NCBI GenBank assembly: GCA_015487835.1
Contig: WFOY01000160.1
Span: forward strand, 1-6,557
Direction: 5' to 3'
DNA: 6,557 nt
From: Aquificaceae bacterium
Lineage (GTDB): Bacteria; Aquificota; Aquificia; Aquificales; Aquificaceae
Below the pieces are notes generated by a model, which was not told the DNA's origin, made no database searches, and saw nothing but the letters and a program-made list of their open reading frames with translations. Both the position numbers and the translations under genes were made by a program. Shown piece by piece: positions 5,550 to 6,557 of this stretch; positions within the stretch are counted from its first letter, which is position 1, and each line of letters opens with the position of its first letter.

Positions 5550-6556
5550 ATCTCCATGTCTTTGAGTCTCTCCAGCTCCCTCTTGGCCTCCGATCTGGAC
5601 TTGAACCTACCGTAGATCACCTTGTATATACCCGAGACCTCCACTATGTCCAGTTTGCTTAAACCCTTCCTTCTAAGTCTCTCGACCAGCCTCTCTGCTC
5701 CTCTCTTCGTGGAGAAGGCCGCCACCTGTATCCCGAACCTGCCCTCCTCCTCCTTCCTCTTCCTGGCCTCCTCCAGGATCTTCATCGTCCTCCTCTGCTC
5801 CTCTATAAGGATCTTGCTCAGGATCTCGTAAGCCTGGGACCTCTGGAGGTTGTTGGTCTGCTTGTCCTCCAGAACCATCCTCACCATGTCCTTGGCCTTG
5901 TCCAGCCTCTTGGTCTCGTGGTAGACCTTTGCCAGGCTAAGGAACACCTCCGGTCTTCTTATGTTGTTTGAGAGTAACGACAGGTATAGCTTCTCCGCCT
6001 TATCGTACTCCTTTGCGTCCATGTAGGCACTGCCGAGCTCAAGCTGGGCCTCTATGAACAGGGGGTTGTAAGCGGTCGCCTTTTTAAGGTACTCCATGTA
6101 TCTGTCCACCTCACCCATCTCCTTGTAAACCTTGGCGAGGTGGTAGAAGGCTATGTGCTTTTTGTCGAAGAGCTCATCGGATATGGCGGCTTTGAGGTTA
6201 TCTATAGCCTTTCTGTAGTCCTTCATCCTGAAGTAGAGGATCCCCAGGTTCATCCTGGCCTCGGAGAAGGTGGGATCCACCTGTATGGCCCTGAGGAAGG
6301 ACTCCTCCGCCTTCCTGAACTCCCCGACGGCCATGTAGGTGTTTCCGAGGGCGTTCCATATCTTCGGCTCTTCCGGATCCACCTTGGTGGCCCTGTAGAA
6401 GTGGGCTATGGCCTCCGAGTAGTTCTTGGCAAAGTACGCGGACATTCCAAGGTCGTAAAGATACCTCCACTCCTTCTCCTTTTCGGCCTCCTTCTCCGCC
6501 TTTGGGGCACAGGCAACCAGCATAGAAAGGAGGAGAGGCAGAAAGAGTCTTCTCAT
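5522..6556 (-). CDS. TPR-repeat lipoprotein with C-terminal SPOR domain
   Basis: A 344-residue exported lipoprotein. The signal peptide MRRLFLPLLLSMLVAC has a good lipobox (LVA-C) with lipidated Cys16; Ala at +2 favours outer-membrane sorting by the E. coli Lol rule. A short charged linker (APKAEKEAEKEKEW) leads into about six TPR-type helical pairs from residue 31 to about 235, clear at 31-64, 65-98, 99-124 and 167-198 and weaker elsewhere. A basic helical linker (about 250-272) joins a SPOR domain at 274-344 (FGIQVAAFSTKRGAERL; YKVIYGRFKSRSEAKREL). SPOR domains bind peptidoglycan stripped of stem peptides, often at division sites, and TPR arrays bind proteins, so it likely scaffolds an envelope complex. 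PilF/PilW- or NlpI-like roles are possible but not shown. The start lies one base from the window edge, so its promoter and ribosome site are not visible. Confidence 0.88.
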   Translation of the reverse strand: MRRLFLPLLLSMLVACAPKAEKEAEKEKEWRYLYDLGMSAYFAKNYSEAIAHFYRATKVDPEEPKIWNALGNTYMAVGEFRKAEESFLRAIQVDPTFSEARMNLGILYFRMKDYRKAIDNLKAAISDELFDKKHIAFYHLAKVYKEMGEVDRYMEYLKKATAYNPLFIEAQLELGSAYMDAKEYDKAEKLYLSLLSNNIRRPEVFLSLAKVYHETKRLDKAKDMVRMVLEDKQTNNLQRSQAYEILSKILIEEQRRTMKILEEARKRKEEEGRFGIQVAAFSTKRGAERLVERLRRKGLSKLDIVEVSGIYKVIYGRFKSRSEAKRELERLKDMEIYGFIVEVE

Positions 6557-6557
6557 C

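Noticed and set aside
1..6557. CRISPR arrays, tRNA or rRNA genes, insertion sequences, long direct or inverted repeats
   Set aside because: None seen on reading both strands; almost all bases are accounted for by the six protein genes.

Overview
The window is a densely packed stretch of bacterial chromosome with six protein genes and almost no non-coding DNA. Codon use leans heavily on AGG/AGA for arginine and ATA for isoleucine at an estimated mid-50s percent GC, and the proteins are rich in charged residues. This suggests a thermophilic, Gram-negative (outer-membrane-bearing) bacterium. An Aquificota-type organism is a reasonable guess, but it is an inference from style and gene content and not proven by any marker here.

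Layout, left to right. (1) The 3' part of hisS (histidyl-tRNA synthetase) runs on the + strand, cut by the left edge. (2) A tightly spaced three-gene cluster on the - strand, read from about 3184 down to 1120, encodes a multi-pass membrane protein with a coiled coil and a GAF-like domain, a TusA–DUF3343 two-domain protein that looks like a sulfur/selenium carrier, and a small exported beta-barrel-like outer-membrane protein. Gaps between these genes are about 10 bases or less and the ribosome-binding sites overlap the preceding stop codons. (3) A divergent promoter region of a few dozen bases separates this cluster from cysS–folD on the + strand (cysteinyl-tRNA synthetase and methylene-tetrahydrofolate dehydrogenase/cyclohydrolase), joined by an ATGA overlap. 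(4) A - strand lipoprotein with TPR repeats and a SPOR domain fills the right end; its 3' end overlaps folD by 28 bases.

The synthetases, folD and the TPR–SPOR lipoprotein are ordinary housekeeping or envelope genes. The least explained part is the - strand cluster: a probable membrane sensor without an output domain, a fused sulfur/selenium carrier with one candidate active cysteine per domain, and an outer-membrane protein with a Cys-Cys loop. Its shared function is unknown. I saw no RNA genes, mobile elements, CRISPR arrays or long repeats.
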